DNA of 64,000 nt, taken from the NCBI RefSeq assembly GCF_018139145.2, contig NC_059473.1:1550001-1614000 (forward strand). The letters are read 5' to 3'. Within the stretch, counting starts at the first letter, position 1. Each line of letters begins with the position of its first letter. The notes below the pieces were generated by a model that did not search any database, was not told the DNA's origin, and worked only from the letters and a program-made list of their open reading frames with translations. This DNA is from Gymnogyps californianus (Eukaryota > Chordata > Aves > Accipitriformes > Cathartidae). A program made the position numbers and the translations under genes. Below are positions 22,901-36,900 of this stretch, piece after piece.

Positions 22901-25900
22901 AAGTTAAGGAAGCTTTGCCTGGTATGTTTATTTGGAACGTCATCAAAATGCTGGGGGAACAGTGAGACCATTCACTGTGCTATTGTTTTTGAGGGTGCCC
23001 AAGCCCACCTGCTTGGCCTGCATTTCATTGCTGCAAAAGCCAAAATTTTGGGGGAATTTTTTGGGGGGGGTGGTGGAGGGTAATGTATCTAAACTTTTTT
23101 TTTTTTTTAAATTAAGATTGAATCTTACTGGACTTACGAGGTCTGCCACGGAAAACACATCCGTCAATATCACGAGGAGAAGGAAACGGGACAGGTGGGC
23201 TTCTTACAATTTAGTAGTCTCAACCCCCTTTTCCACTGGCATGTTCATGCTTAACTCCTCTAGAAGACTTGAATCCTTGTACACTTGAAAAAGTATGGAA
23301 AAAGGTAACTGAAATTTGTTTTAACTTCTTTTGATTGTAGAAAATAAACATCCAAGAATACTATCTGGGGAGTATGATGATAAAGAACCCATTGTCAGAA
23401 CCAGGTTTGTCTTAGATTATTTTATTTTGCTGATGCTAATTTAATTCTTTGGGTTTTAATTATTACGGCCTGAGAAATATGCTGTAGAAAACTGATTCCC
23501 AGTGCAATAGAATAGAATTTTGTAGATTACTTTTTTTTTACGAGATGCATTGTTTTCAATGAATTCCTTTTCAGCACCTTACATTGCATCCATCCTGTCA
23601 ATTTTGCCGTGCTGTCTAATTGATTAGAGTAACTAATCTGCAATAATTAATTAGTGTCAGGGAAAGAAAATACGTAGTATAAGAAATAGAACCGATATAC
23701 GGCAGACCAGACTTTGATAACGTAGCCTGTTGCCACTCTCCTTCTGGGTGGGGAGAATTGTCTTTCAAACTGTGAGCAGAGGGCAGAGTGTGTAGCACAT
23801 CTTGGGCTCTGCTATTCCATAATAAAACGTAGTCTGCAAACCCAAACGCTTACAGCCTTTGCAGGTAGATTTGATCCTTGGAACTGTTTGAGAGTCTTTT
23901 TTTTTTAGGGATCCTGGCGCAGATCTTCAGAAATACTGAGGTGCCTAAAGTGGGACTTTGGTGGAAATTAGGTAGCTGAGCCCCAAACTCAAACTGCTGT
24001 TTAGAATAACTGATTTTCTGAGCACTTCAATTTTTTGGCCATAAATCATTGTAGATGCTGGAAGTTTTGTGGTTGTACCTGCCAAAATCTGCTTCCCCGG
24101 GTGAGCGCTTTGGCAGTGTATCAGTCCAAAGAGCTCCAAAAATCCACAGACTAAGTGTTCATTCATCAGAGTTGATAGAAACAATAGAAAAAAAATAATC
24201 TAGTTGTTTTGGGTTTTTTTAAATCTAGGCTACTATGTAAAAGGTGGGCACCACCATTTTTCTCTTCCTAAAAGTGATTAACTTGAATGCCTCAGTCTTG
24301 GAGGGGATTTAGCGCTATTAATCCCATTCCTTTGAATTCCTACCTGCAGCCTTCAGTTAGGTATCTCAGTCCTGAAAAGAAACATGGCTTCAGGAACTGC
24401 GTTGTTTGGCGTGTGTTTATTAGTGAGTTACAGTGCTTGCTTGTGCTGTCATTAATCCTGTGCAGAGGTGCCTAATTCTCCCTAGATGCTGCTGTACAGA
24501 AAACAAAACGTTGAATTTGAGTTACCAATTCTTTTGTGGGGCTAGGTGCTGAAGTTAGGTGACGATACTTAAGTCATCATATCTGAGTCTTTTAGGATGT
24601 TGACCCTCTGTCCTTTCCGCTTAGGTGGCAGACTGTATTCTTTCTGTGCTTCCTATACAGCAATTCACGCTACTTCTCTTAAAAAAATAACAGAGGTCGT
24701 TTCTCAAACCATTGTGAGCTGAATCTACCAGTGTGATACAGTAAACTTGGAACAGCCGAATGGGTGACAGCAAAGCAGAGTGGCCTTTTGCTCACCTAAT
24801 TCTGAGTGGAGTCCAGACTATCTCCCGAAGCGGTTCGGAAGGCTAAGGATAGCTCTTACCTGTGACAGCTTGCAACCCCTGCCCCGTAACGATGTTTACG
24901 CTCGTGATCATTAGTATGGCATGCAGTCTGGCCTCGCTTCTTCCTATGAGTGTACCCTCTGAGGCTGGCTAGTGGGTGGGCTGAAGTACTTGCCTGTTTG
25001 CTGTCCCAGCCTGTAATTCACTCACTTGGAAAAGAGTAGTCAGCTACCCATCGAAGAACAGCAGTAGTGCCATGTTCTTCTGCCCTGACTGGCCTTCCTG
25101 TGGTGCTAGGGCTGGACTTGGCCTGTCCTACAAACTCCAAATGGTTTCAAGGCGATGCTAACTCGTATTTTGTTCTGTTTGCTCTGGACCCCAGATCACT
25201 TTTTATTTCCTTTCTTTCCTCTTTTGCACCTGCAAGCTCATGAAATTGACTCTTGGCAGTGTATACACAAAGTACTAGCAAATACACAAAACATACAAAC
25301 TTCTCTGTACATAATTTCATTTTATTTCAAGTTCACAGACTTTATGCTTACCTCATTCTTAATTATTCCCTAGATCAAGAAGAGAAGGAAAATCCAAAAG
25401 AGAGTGCAAAAGAGGCAAGTGAAAAACATCTATTTTAACTTTTGCCGTCAATAGTGGAGGCAATTTATATATGATGAGATTATGTAATTAGTTCCCTACC
25501 AAAATGAGCATCAAAAAAATGAAACTATGTTCCTGAGCTGCACTCTTCTCACTTTTGATTATCGGTCCCAGCTCGGAAAGCTTATTTAGTCTAGCTAGTC
25601 AAATTTCTTGCCCTTCTACTTATTTACGTTAAAGTAATGCTAATCTTAAACTTAAATGAGATGAATTATGTACTCTTCTTCTATGCAGACAATACACATA
25701 ACCACAAAGTCACGTTATGGTCTAGCGACAGTTATTTTTCCAGCTACATCAGAGATCCCAATTCCCTTAATGACACTTTCGTGTGTTTTGGGTAGGGAGA
25801 AATGCTTAACAAAACCCTACAGCAAAAAATCCCCGAAAGATTTCTTAGCTGACTTGATGACCCATCCCATAAAACTCTGTGCTTCCCCTTTTCCAGTAGG

Positions 25901-28900
25901 GAACTTTTCCATTTGTTTAGGCCCCAAAGCTCAATTCTGAATTACTAACTTTATAGCAAAACAATGGAAGTACCTGAAGCACGTTGGAGTTTGGAATTAG
26001 CGATAGCAGATTTGACCTGTGGCCAGACACACGCCTACCTTATTTCCAGTTACCCTTCATTTTAATTCTGAAATGAAATTTTTGTCTATGTGTTCTTTGT
26101 AATGCCGATTTACGTAGCACAGAGTGGTTCTTCTGCAGTGGATTTCAGAAAATATACATGCCTGACGAGCATTTTGGAGGTAGTTGGGGGAGCAGACCCA
26201 AGTCAGAATGTGGCCCATTCTAATGGCAGTTAGGCCTCTTAGAACCTAGTTTTCTTTAATTTCATTGTAGTGTAACTTTTTTTTTAATTTTAATTTCAGA
26301 GGAGGTTAAGTCTTTTACTGACTTTTTTTTGACAGTGTTTATGATGTACATACACTGTCTTGGTTTCAGTCCATAAAGAATTTAGACTTGCAATTTGTGT
26401 GGGATCTCTTAAGTCATGAAAGGGAAAGAATACGTAACACAGCTGGGTGGTGCTGAAAGTAACCGAAAACTGCTGCGACTAGAGATTTATCTCAAGTCCT
26501 ACTGGGGTGCCTTTCAGTTGTGTGCAAACAACGGCTATCTCCATTTAGATTTCTTGAATGGTTACCTTCAATGAAATGCGTAGGTATAATTTTTCAGTTC
26601 TTAAGGGAAAATCGGTTGTTTCATTTGGAAAGATAGAAAGGGAAAGCACTGAATATTGAAGTATAGAGTGGATAAGTGACCGGAAGCCAAGGAGCGCCTG
26701 AGCAGTTAAGCTGCCAGCATGTTCATTCTTTAACCTCATGAATGTCTCATCGCTTCATTCGTGACAGAACAGTTTTCAGGAGGAGAGAGTCAGTGGCCTG
26801 TGACAGGCTAACATGGTTTGAAAACCAAAGTAGGTGAGCTACAGAAGGGTCTCAGGTCCCGTGTTAGTGTCCTGACCACAGAAGGCACCACCGCCTTTTA
26901 GCACAGAGCCTGATTTCTTGTGCACCGAAAACCTTTGCTAGCTCAAGCAAGACTGGTAGAAAAAAGGTCTAGTTTGTGGGTTCCAGCATGGCTTTTGCAC
27001 AAAGAGAACTTTCGGTACCCGGGAACTTTAGCTGCTTCCAAGATAGGAGCCAGGAGCGGGACTTTTACCAGTTTGGGGAATTAATTTCTTAAAGTGGAAG
27101 CTGGATGAAACATATGAGGGAACAAATCTGTAAAGTGTGTACAAAAGTGGGATTTATTTTGTATATATCATTAACTTTGTTAGCCACAGTAACAGGTGGC
27201 GTGGGATACTTGGTAAGGAACAACCCGGGCTGGGTATGCTGAGAGGTGTAGTGCAGGCACCGGGATGGCTTCGCAGGGGCATTTTTTAGATTCTTCACGG
27301 CCTGGCACTGAAGTGAAGGTAACGTGCCTGGCCCGACCTGAGCTGAGTCTGGCAGAGCTACTCACATCTCCCTGTCTCCTAGACTACAGGGTGAACACAG
27401 CTGGCTTGGTGCTCTTCCAAAACATTGCACCCAGCTGGCAAGCTCTCTCAGAACTGAAACATCAGGCAGCCTGTGCAGAGAAACCAGCTGCTTTTGCAGT
27501 CGAGGCTCGCAGGGCTCGGTGCATTTGTGCAGTGCAGTGCTGGAGGTAATAAACCAGAACGTGTTTGGATGTTGCAGAAACACCAAGTAACTACAGAGGG
27601 GCTGGTTTCAATCCAGTAATGCTGGCTCTGCACAGTGTAATAATATTTTTCGTTTCAGAAGAGTCGAAGGAGCTTTACTGTGATTCTTAACTTTGACTTT
27701 CTTTCACCTAGATACCTACAAAAAACATAGAAGGGCAGATGACCCCATACTATCCTGTAGAAATGGGAAACGGCACACCTTGTAGCTTGAGACAAAACCT
27801 ACCCAGATCAAGTACAGTGATGTACATCTGTCATCCAGAAGCTAAACATGAGATTCTTTCGGTAGCAGAAGTTACAACCTGTGAATATGAAGTGGTTATA
27901 TTGACACCTCTGTTATGCAACCATCCTAAATACAGGTACGGTACCCAAATTTTGGCTAACATCACTTCAAATTTTCATCAGTTTCCATGCATGTATGTGT
28001 TTATATAAGTCATGTATCCAGCTGTGGTTTCTGGTACAAAGCCGTGACACTTGTACGTACGTACTTTGGCAAGCGTGGTTTTGCCAAGTCTTAAGTTTTC
28101 AGGTTAAGTTGCACAATATTTGCATTTTGTAAGTCTCTAGTGATTGATCCCATGAGAGAAGCAGATGGGAAGTATTACTTCATTTTCAACAAGTAAGTTT
28201 CTAGCCCTGTCATTCTGCAGAAACACAAACTAGGGCATTAAGGCTGCAGGCAGGTTAAGAACACCCTGTCTCCTCTTAGTTTATGATTGCAAGGTCTTGG
28301 GGGATCATCTTCCTGGTATTCAAAGACTGCAGGTTGCGTATGTGCATTATACGTGTGTATGGACTTCAGCTTCTCTAATTTCAGAAAACAAAAGTACGGT
28401 CTTCAGCCATAACTGTAACACATATTTTAGCAGTACTCCCAACTTAAGGAGCTCCCGTCTGCCTCTGTCCTGCTTTTTTGCCTTACCTTCAGCTGTATAA
28501 GTCATTCTCATGTGAAGAATTCACAATTTCAGTGTTATTTTCCAAAAATCAAGTTTAGGATTCTTCTTTTCCCCCCCCTCCCTGAATTGTGCCATGAGTC
28601 TAAGGGATTCCCTTAGTGTCGGTACAGATTTTTGACCTTTCAAGGGGTGTAAACAGAATTGCAAAGGGAATGTGACGTACAAATGAAGGGGGAAACGATG
28701 GACGGGATTTCTGAATTTCCCGTGTACACAGATGTCAGAACAAGTATTTAATCACTGTTCTGAAATAGGCAACAGAGTCTAAAGGACAAGATTCTCAATC
28801 CTGCATTTTATAAACACTTGCCAGTTGGAGTAAATAAGTTATGCTATTGTTAAATATTTAGTATCAATTATAAATTTTCTCACGTAGATGGGTTTGGTAG

Positions 28901-31900
28901 TAGTATGTTATCTGTTGCACTTACCTGTTGCACCGTTACCTGTTTAGTATATGAGTCTTTTAAGCCTCTGTATCAGTAGAAAAATAGAAAGTGCCCAGGC
29001 AAATTGTTCTATCGTTTGATAAGAATAAAATCTTGAGCTGCTACCTCCTTCCAAACGGAAGGCACGGAAGGCTTCCTGGCCGCTAGCAGGAAATACTTAA
29101 AATAAACATACAAGATCTTTGTTCTCCCACTTATATCATCTTAGTAAATAAAGGTAGGTGGCGATAGCAGGCTGGAAACGCTGCTCAGTGCCAGGACAGG
29201 TAACAATAAACAAACCTCACTTTAAGTCGAGTGCACTTTTCCTGTCGTGTGTTCCTGAAACAGCACTGAGCAGTACTTCAGCCGCCCGCGCTTCTCCTCT
29301 ACGCCCATTATCTTATCCAATCGTGCACTTGCATTAACTTAGCAAAAGTATATCCCTGAGTTCTAGTTGTCATTCTTATTTGGGTACAATGTGACTTTTT
29401 TTACATTGGTGGGAATTGGGGACAGGGAGGGAGGCAGTAGTATTTGTCTACTGTAACTATTAGTCTTAATCTATTTAAATAAAATTCAGATAAAACTAGG
29501 CTTCTTTGGTACAGGACTTATTTAATCTAGGTGTAGTTACTATTTAGGAGACGTTTTCAGATTCTTTTAACTACAGTGGTGATGACTGTACAGCTACTGC
29601 TGTGTATTACAGACGCTTCCTAGGAAGAGGACGTCGCAAAGAGCCCCCTTGCCTCTGAAGCAGTATCTGCATGTTTGTTGTGTAAATGAGCTTCCTCTAA
29701 AGAGGACCTTTTCCATGAGACGAGCAATGGAAACTGAACAGATGCTTCATTTGTCAGTATGATCTTCACTGTGATGTCCGCTTTCCTTTACTATTTTCTT
29801 ATTTGGTGTTTTAATGAGGCCTTCGTTTGTGTAAACTAAGGAGAAAGCTGTGTTAACTCTGCTTCATCTTTCCCAAAAGAAGCTGCTTTTTGCAGACGTA
29901 GCTCATGAAGAGCGCTAAAGGAATAACGGGTATATATGCAGTGTGAAAAGCCATACGTGTCAGATAACATAAGAATGTATTATTTGAATTATACAGGAAC
30001 TGCATCTATCAGGTTTAACCTTTGCTGTTTCCTAGCTTCCGAGAGAGTTTTGTGGAGCCTTGACACTACATTCATGGTACACGTATGACGCAGTTTGCCT
30101 TTTAACGCGCAACTTTTGCCGAAGAGGGGTGAGATTGCGCTGCCAGTTGTCTGGCAGCATTAGGAGTGAGACTATGCTGGGCGAAAAGCGCGTTTACGTC
30201 AGCTGTAAGAACAGCGTAGCTTTGGCTGAGATGGTGCAAGTACAAGAAGAAAAATACACGCCTGCGCCCAGCTCAGTCAGAAACTTGGGGCAAGAAAAAA
30301 GTATGTCTGTACTTTCAGGTGTAGTGAGTGATGCGTTGCTAACTTGTTTGGACAGGTTCAGGGCTTCCCCTGTGAACGACATCTTTTGCCAGTCGCTGCC
30401 AGGATCCCCACTTAAACCCCATAATCTGGAACAGCTGGAGAAACAGCAAGAAATGATGAAGATGCCTTTTAGAAGGGTTAAGGAGGTAGGAGTTGTTTAA
30501 TTTCAAATAGAAAAATATCTATTTTTCCATGTTGTAACAGATACAACTTTCAGTTCCGTGGAATAAGCTCTCTTACCCAGCTTTGTCAGACCATTTCAGT
30601 CTTTCAAACCGTCTTTAAGCTTGTTGAAATCATCTGTAACTTACCTTATTTGGAAGGAAAACAAAGCAAGGCAGTTTGGGCTACTAATGTAAAACTTTTG
30701 TAGCCTTCGTAGCCTACAATTTACAAATGTGTGAAGTTTTTGACCTTTGATTTTTTTTTTTTTTTTTTCCACAGCTATGCTGAAGACAGTGAAAACAATG
30801 ACGAAATGCTTTCATACCTTTTCCCACAGCCTACTTCACTTAGTACTAAGTAATGTCATATAATTTCTAAGACTTTGCAAGGGATGTATGAAATCTAAAT
30901 GGGTGTATTTGTGTATGCTTTAATTTCAGGAAGAAATGCATTCAACAAAAGAAGAGAAGTTTTCTTCCATTCATAAGCCTGTTGCTGTTGGAGGCCATCA
31001 GCTATTAACTGTGGGAACGACCCACATCTCCAAATTGACCGATGACCAACTTATAAAGGAATTTCTTAGTGGTTCCTACTGCTTCCATGGGGTGAGAAAT
31101 AAAGCTTATTATGCTTTATTATATGCATAATAAAATAGCTACTCCGTAATGGCACATACTGGTTTATGTATTTGTTCAGTTTTTCCATGAACTCTGGTAG
31201 TCGCATTCTTACGCACATCATAATTGCCTTTCCCTGCATTGCTATAGGGAAGGCTTGTATACCAAAGTCTATGCCAGAAAGGTATCTTTAATCTTTCTGT
31301 TGAAATTCAATGTATTTGAGCAGACAGTGAAATGCAAGTAGATCAGGAGAATTGTGCAGTGCTAATTTTGTTAATGAGAAGAAGAAAAAAAAAATCTGAT
31401 AAAACTTACTGAGAGAACAGCCAGCAGAGAAAAGGCATCTGAAGTTTTCCCTGTCTTTGAAAGAGGGAAGTATTTCTTTCAAAGACGAATAGGGGGTGTA
31501 CAAATAGTTTAAGGAATTTAGTCCTATGTGGCTCTTCCGAGAGTCTCTGCTTAAACTCATTTATTCCATCCCTTGCCTATGTCAATTAGTCTAATAAGAG
31601 ATTCTCTCTCAGTGCAAACCTTGAATCAACATATCTAATTAATAGGTATGGAGTTTTACAGCTAAAAACCCAGGGTTTAGGGTCTGGAGGGAAATGGATG
31701 CGGTTGTTTTGGGGCGTTTGGTTTGGTTTGGGGGTTTGGTTTTGTTTTGACGCTGAGATCATACCTCTCCCTAGGGTGTTGGTTGGTGGAAGTACGAATT
31801 CTGCTACGGCAAATATGTTCACCAGTATCACGAGGTATGTTGCAATAGTTTTATGTTCTGCTGCTAGATGGCTGTGGGAGGGAAAAAAGGGTTAGAGAAT

Positions 31901-33670
31901 CTGTCTGCAGTTTGAAAAAAGCAGCACCCTTTTCTTGGCTGATCAACATCTTGGGTTTAAGAAGCTGGATTTCAGAAAAGAAATCCTCCGTGTGCTGCCT
32001 AAGTCTGCAGGGGGATGTAGGCACCGTGTCAGGTAGAGCACAGTGATAACCAAAGCTGAAAAAACGTGGGGGTTTTTGTGGGAATGCTCTTCTGGTCATT
32101 GAAACACTTTTATCGGCTCACACAGCCGGGGTGGCTGTTCTGAAGAGACCATCCGCTTCACTCTTGACCCTAATGCAAGGTCAGTCGTACTTTGTCCCAA
32201 ATGCAACAACGTGTTACACTGACAGCAGCAGACTTGCTCTAGAAATGATGTTCTGCACGTCATTAAAATATCCTCGCTGCTAATCGTACAGTACAACGTG
32301 TAATTATCAGCTTTGCCTTTTTTAGGATAAGGAAAGTGGCAAGACTTCCGTGGTGGTGGGTACCTGGAGCAAGGAGGAACACATTGAGTGGTCCAGGAAG
32401 AATGCTGCTAGAACCTACTATCTTAGAGAAGACGGCACGCAGACAGTTAGGTATGGTTACACTCACCGTGATTACTGCTCTGGCTATCTGTTCCTGAATT
32501 GGTCTCGTACTTGCGATAGAGAAGAATAAATGCCAGGGCCCACTTCGGCAGCGTGTGAATATTCAGTTTACAAACAGACACAAGAAACTGTCAAGAGCAG
32601 GGTGTATAGATTTTTTTTCCCCCCCCCCAACATGCAAGATCAGACAAGGTAATTCAACACTCTGGATATGATGCAGAGAAAAATCTTCCAATAGTGAGCA
32701 ACCATTTGCTTCTCCTGTAACTGAAATACAGCGTGTTACTTCTTTGTTTTGCATATTAGAGTTAAATATTTGAAGAACGATGAGATACTGCATCACACAA
32801 GTTCGCTGCGTGCTTCAGAACTGTGTTGAATATTTCCAAACTTCTCCATTCCAATCTTTTGTGGCAGGATGGTGTCTCATTTCTATGGAAATGGAGATGT
32901 TTGCGACTTAACAGACAAGCCAAGGCAGGTGACTGTGAAATTGAAGTAAGTTAACTTTTTTAGTAAACTGATGTTTTGTGTCTCTGCTTCCTGTGTCAGA
33001 GGGGAAAGCCTCTGTTGTCTTCAGAAAGCAATGACTGTTAGCTTAGTAAAAATGCTACAGATGGTAGGGAAATACACGTTTTAGTTTTGTACTTATTACA
33101 TGCCTAACGCTACGAAATTTCTCTCCTGTTTTCAGATGTAAAGAATCCGATTCCCCTCACGCTGTGACCATATACATGTTGGAGCCTCATTCTTGCCAAT
33201 ACATCCTTGGGGTACGTAAAGACATACTTGAATTCCCTGAGATCAGGTGCCGCCTCGTAGAGGACGCCTCCAGGCCTATGTTTAAAATAGCCCCTTCCTT
33301 CCGGTGACTCTCCACAACGGATCCCTGTGGGGAATTCCCATATCCGCAGCTGCTTTCTGTGCAATCCCATTTGCTCGGAGAAAGGAGGGTCGTCATTAAT
33401 TACAGTGGCTACCTTGTTAACGTGCTATAGGGCTCACACCCCAAAGTAAAAAGGGCTTACTAAATTTCACAGAGCGATGCCTGAGTGCTGTGCCTCTCGC
33501 AATCTGTTGTCGCTAATCTCGCGCTCTCTGTCGCAATCTCTTGTAAAAGTTTATCGGTGATTTCAGTGTCTTGAACGTTTTGATCTCTTACGCTCAAGGT
33601 GGAGTCTCCGGTCATCTGTAAAATTTTGGATACAGCAGACGAATATGGGCTCCTTTCAGTGCCCAGCTGA
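19906..33670 (+). CDS. ERLEC1: ERLEC1, endoplasmic reticulum lectin 1 (XTP3-B)
   Basis: ERLEC1 is a luminal ER lectin that reads trimmed mannose glycans on misfolded glycoproteins and hands them to the SEL1L-HRD1 degradation complex. The 14 coding exons are 19906-20076, 20799-20903, 22151-22231, 23117-23194, 23341-23404, 25374-25414, 27712-27935, 30356-30485, 30930-31091, 31775-31834, 32326-32450, 32868-32945, 33136-33211 and 33599-33670. All phases agree and give 488 residues, against 483 in human. Residues 1 to about 32 form a signal peptide with an Ala/Val/Leu-rich core, followed by [20 protein letters not shown]. Two MRH (PRKCSH-type) lectin domains carry the paired signatures [19 protein letters not shown] (about 124-142) and [20 protein letters not shown] (from about 356). 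An acidic Glu/Lys linker at about 163-180 differs most from human. There is no KDEL-type tail. Intron 6 uses a GC donor. Confidence 0.97.
20077..33598 (+). other. ERLEC1: ERLEC1 introns (13)
   Basis: Donors and acceptors are canonical GT-AG except intron 6, which opens with GC. The longest introns are 20904-22150, 23405-25373, 25415-27711 and 27936-30355. They hold poly-T runs at acceptors (for example 23091-23108 and 30751-30770) and a TTTGG-rich simple patch near 31707-31748. I saw no LTR or CR1 copy and no further exon. The frame of exon 8 stays open upstream to 30060 inside intron 7, which I take as chance. Confidence 0.75.
25374..25420 (+). CDS. ERLEC1: ERLEC1 exon 6 with GC-type splice donor
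   Basis: Exon 6 is 41 nt (25374-25414) and encodes the rest of a split Asp codon plus [13 protein letters not shown]. It ends AAAGAG and the intron opens GCAAGT at 25415. The next exon starts ATACCTACAAAA at 27712 (IPTKNIEG), which is in phase only if the splice falls at 25414. The nearest GT, at 25419-25420, would add four bases and break the frame. The surrounding AG|GCAAGT is the usual strong context for a GC-AG intron. Confidence 0.88.
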
Positions 33671-33990
33671 AGCCCGTGAAGGAAGCTGTACCTGTCCGCA
33701 GCCCCGCTGGCCTTTTCCACGTTAACATCCCGTCTGCGAGGTGACGAAGGCAGAGAGCGGCTTTCAGCCAGCCAACCTCACCAGCGGAGTTCTCCGACAT
33801 GAGGGACTCGTGAACCACTTTTGTGTATAACTATGTGTATATAAGAGGTTATCGATAAACTTTTAATGATTAAAATCTTGTCTTGCACTTCCTGTTTGAC
33901 TTGCGTATGACACGTTCTACAAGCATCGTCGTCATCATTAAGGTGTAATCATTATCAACTTTAAAAAGGCAAAATAAACGAGGTCCAGCT
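33671..33990 (+). terminator. ERLEC1: ERLEC1 3' UTR and candidate poly(A) signal
   Basis: The TGA stop is at 33668-33670. The first canonical AATAAA downstream is at 33973-33978, giving a short 3' UTR of about 320 bases. No other strong signal precedes it, but longer forms cannot be excluded. Confidence 0.55.
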
Positions 33991-36900
33991 TCAAGTGAGG
34001 AGTTCAGCTGCCAGTGGAATGAAAAAGGGGAACCAACGCTTCTGGCTCAGGAGCCTTCAGCAGCCACACCACCACTGAATCATCCTACTGCCGTAACTTA
34101 CTGTGTCCAAACACCAGTATTACCTCAGTTTGATGACTTGGAACTGTATTAATATCAGTCCTTCCTCCTCTTACCTTACCTTACCTCCTTCAACTGTTAT
34201 TTCTTTCCTCAGTCTGGGCTGCTTTCCAGGATATTTTTTTTTTTTTTTAATATTAACACTGTAGGGTTCATCCTAAGTATATTTATTTTGCTGAACATTC
34301 TTACTGACATCAGTCGGATCTGCTGTTTTCCTACTAAGATATGATACTAGTGATCTAGAATCGGCATTTTTTTTTGTGGCAGAGTTGTCAATATTAGCTA
34401 GACCTCTAGCCTCCTGCTTGTCTGTGTTCAGCCATGTGTGTTGTCTGCGTGTCCAAGTGGTTTCCTTTTCAGTGACAAGGACTCGGTACATCCACCTGCC
34501 TCTTGATGGACAGTGCCGGGATGGGGGGCCGTGTTCTGGTAGCACACCTATCTCGCAAGTAAGATTTTTTTTTCTTCACTAATACATGAAGTTTTAGTCT
34601 GCCAGCAATATACGTTCCTAGAAGGTAACTGAAATATTACTTAATCTCAAGTAGATTTCCATTATACTTCTAAAATAGTAGTTTTTAAATAGGTAAGAAA
34701 AAAAAGTTTGCAAATCACTGGTTTGCAGCCAACACCCACCGTACCCTCAAGCATTTCCTTCCCTCTGTAGGGCTGGCGGGAAGTCATTCCAGGGCTTTTA
34801 CCAGGTGTGACGCTGATCCCTTGTTTTGTGGACGAGTTACTCCAAATCGCAGGCGAGATGAGGTGCGTGTCCTTCGGTCGCAGCACCGGCGCGGGCCCCG
34901 TGCTGAGCAGGCGTTGGAAGAAGTCCAGAAATGGCGAGTTTACAGCCGAGAAAGCTTACTGCATGCTCGCTCTCAGTTAAGTTCCTAATGATGCGTGTGC
35001 TGGAAGGGGCAAAAGCTGGGCAGCGTTCCGGTCTGCAGCAGCGGTGTATGTTCAGTGTGTCGATGATGTGTGTCAGCCCACTACATTTCCTCTTCTCTAA
35101 AACTATTGTGCAAGGTATGGGAATTTCGTAACTGATGTCAGACAGAAATCCACCAACCCCATTTGGCATATGACTAGTGGAACGCTGCCCGAAATACCAA
35201 GTTGAACTGCTAGACTGTTGCAATAGAACCCGTTTTACTGTCTCCTACACTAGAAAACCAAGCCAGCAGCAGCAGGATGATAGGGCATTTAAATTCAAAG
35301 TCGTTGTTCCTGATCATATCCTTATTTCTGATGGCTTAGCAATGTGACAGAGGGAAAAGAGTCTTCTACCTGGATTTTTTTTCCCCTGGAAGAGAGTCTT
35401 CTACCCAGATTTTTCCCTCCCAGTCTTCTTGTGAAGCATTAGCTAAATAAGCAAAAAGTTACTTAAGTTTTAATCCTGTATTTAGCCAGTAGCTTTTAGA
35501 AAAGAGAAGACATTAAAAGCAGTGTCCTCTGGAATTCAGATCTTTAACTTAACTTTCCCTAAAGTTCTTTCACTTGCCTGAACAGTTAAAGATGTCGAGC
35601 GATGGATGGTATGCATCTGGGCCCCATACTGACCAAAGGTTGTCTGTGGCCGCACTCAAGCAGCTTGCTGCACAATCTGCAAAGCTTGAGGAAGGGCTCC
35701 CCGCCTCGCTACCTACCCAGCTTTGGCTCAGCGTGCCAGCAGCAGCTCCTCCAGCTGCGCTGTCACCCCTTAGCTGCCTTAATCCCCGTTCCGGACTGCC
35801 AGAGGTGTCACTCACTCAGGTCCACAGCAGCGAAGATGCATCCCAAGTCAACCTACAGTAAGAAAAAATAAAAACGTGTTTAGCCTCAGCTTCCCTAAGC
35901 TGTCTTTGCAACGGGCTGGATGAATCTTCTCATTAAGGCTCTGGCAGTAGGTGGAAGTATCAGATTTGTGCAATCCCTTGCGATAGTTTTATTTTGAATC
36001 GAGGGCTGCCCCATATCTACTTGGCTGCTCTTAGGAAAGGTCTTAGTGCTGTGCCGAGAGCTCAAGCCTCGGGTTTGATGCAGATGTATGTGCCACCGTG
36101 CCGAACACAGACAGGCGGCATGGCTTGGGACGGTGTCAGGCTTCCTCAGCATCCACCGGGCCAGGTCATACTAAAGGGAAGAGAAACCACAACACGCTAA
36201 ACCTCCCCGCACGCCCCTCAGTCGTGGTAATTAGATCAGAGGAAAAGATAAGAATAGTTATTTTGCAGAATGTAAAGAATTCCACTTCCCTGCAGAGGAG
36301 GGAAGTCCTCAGCGCGATGGGGAAGCACAACGTCTTTGACTAAGCAGCCACAGCACCTCGGTGCGCTGCTCACGCCAACTTTTGCTGTTATGAGCAAACC
36401 ATGCTGTTGCCAAACCGCTGAAATCTGTACCTGGTTCTCCACAGTCCTCAGCCTCTACTTCCCCTTGCACAGGAAGCAACATGCTCACAGACGTTCCTAC
36501 CCTGCGTCCGAGCTACCCGCGAGCACACAAATCCACAAAGATCAAGAACATGCTTTTTCCTCTTCCACCCTCTCCCATCTCTCCCTGCCCAACAGCTGAT
36601 TTGGGAGAGAACCACCGAGGCGGGGCTGAGGGGAGCCGGGAAGATGCACGCAAAAAACCCACAGGGCACGACAGACCATGAGTTGATACCGCTGGAAATA
36701 ATTGATTCCAACACGATTTTATGTTCTAACACATCTGAATCTAAAAGAAATGTGCAATTGAGAGTAAATTGCTGCTTCGACCCTCTCCCAGACAAGCCCT
36801 GAGGTGCAGGAACCCATCAGTACGAAAAATGGGAAAAACCAAGCCTCTTCTGGTATGCGGAAAGCACAAGGCAGAACTGGAGGGCTGCAGGTTTCTGTGC

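Noticed and set aside
26361..26376. TGTCTTGGTTTCAGT resembling the LTR start
   Set aside because: Only about 15 bases match and the sequence diverges at once. This is likely chance.
35574..35861. 95-aa plus-strand ORF and its overlapping frames
   Set aside because: Several overlapping frames of similar length are open here, no family motif appears, and no exon boundaries fit.
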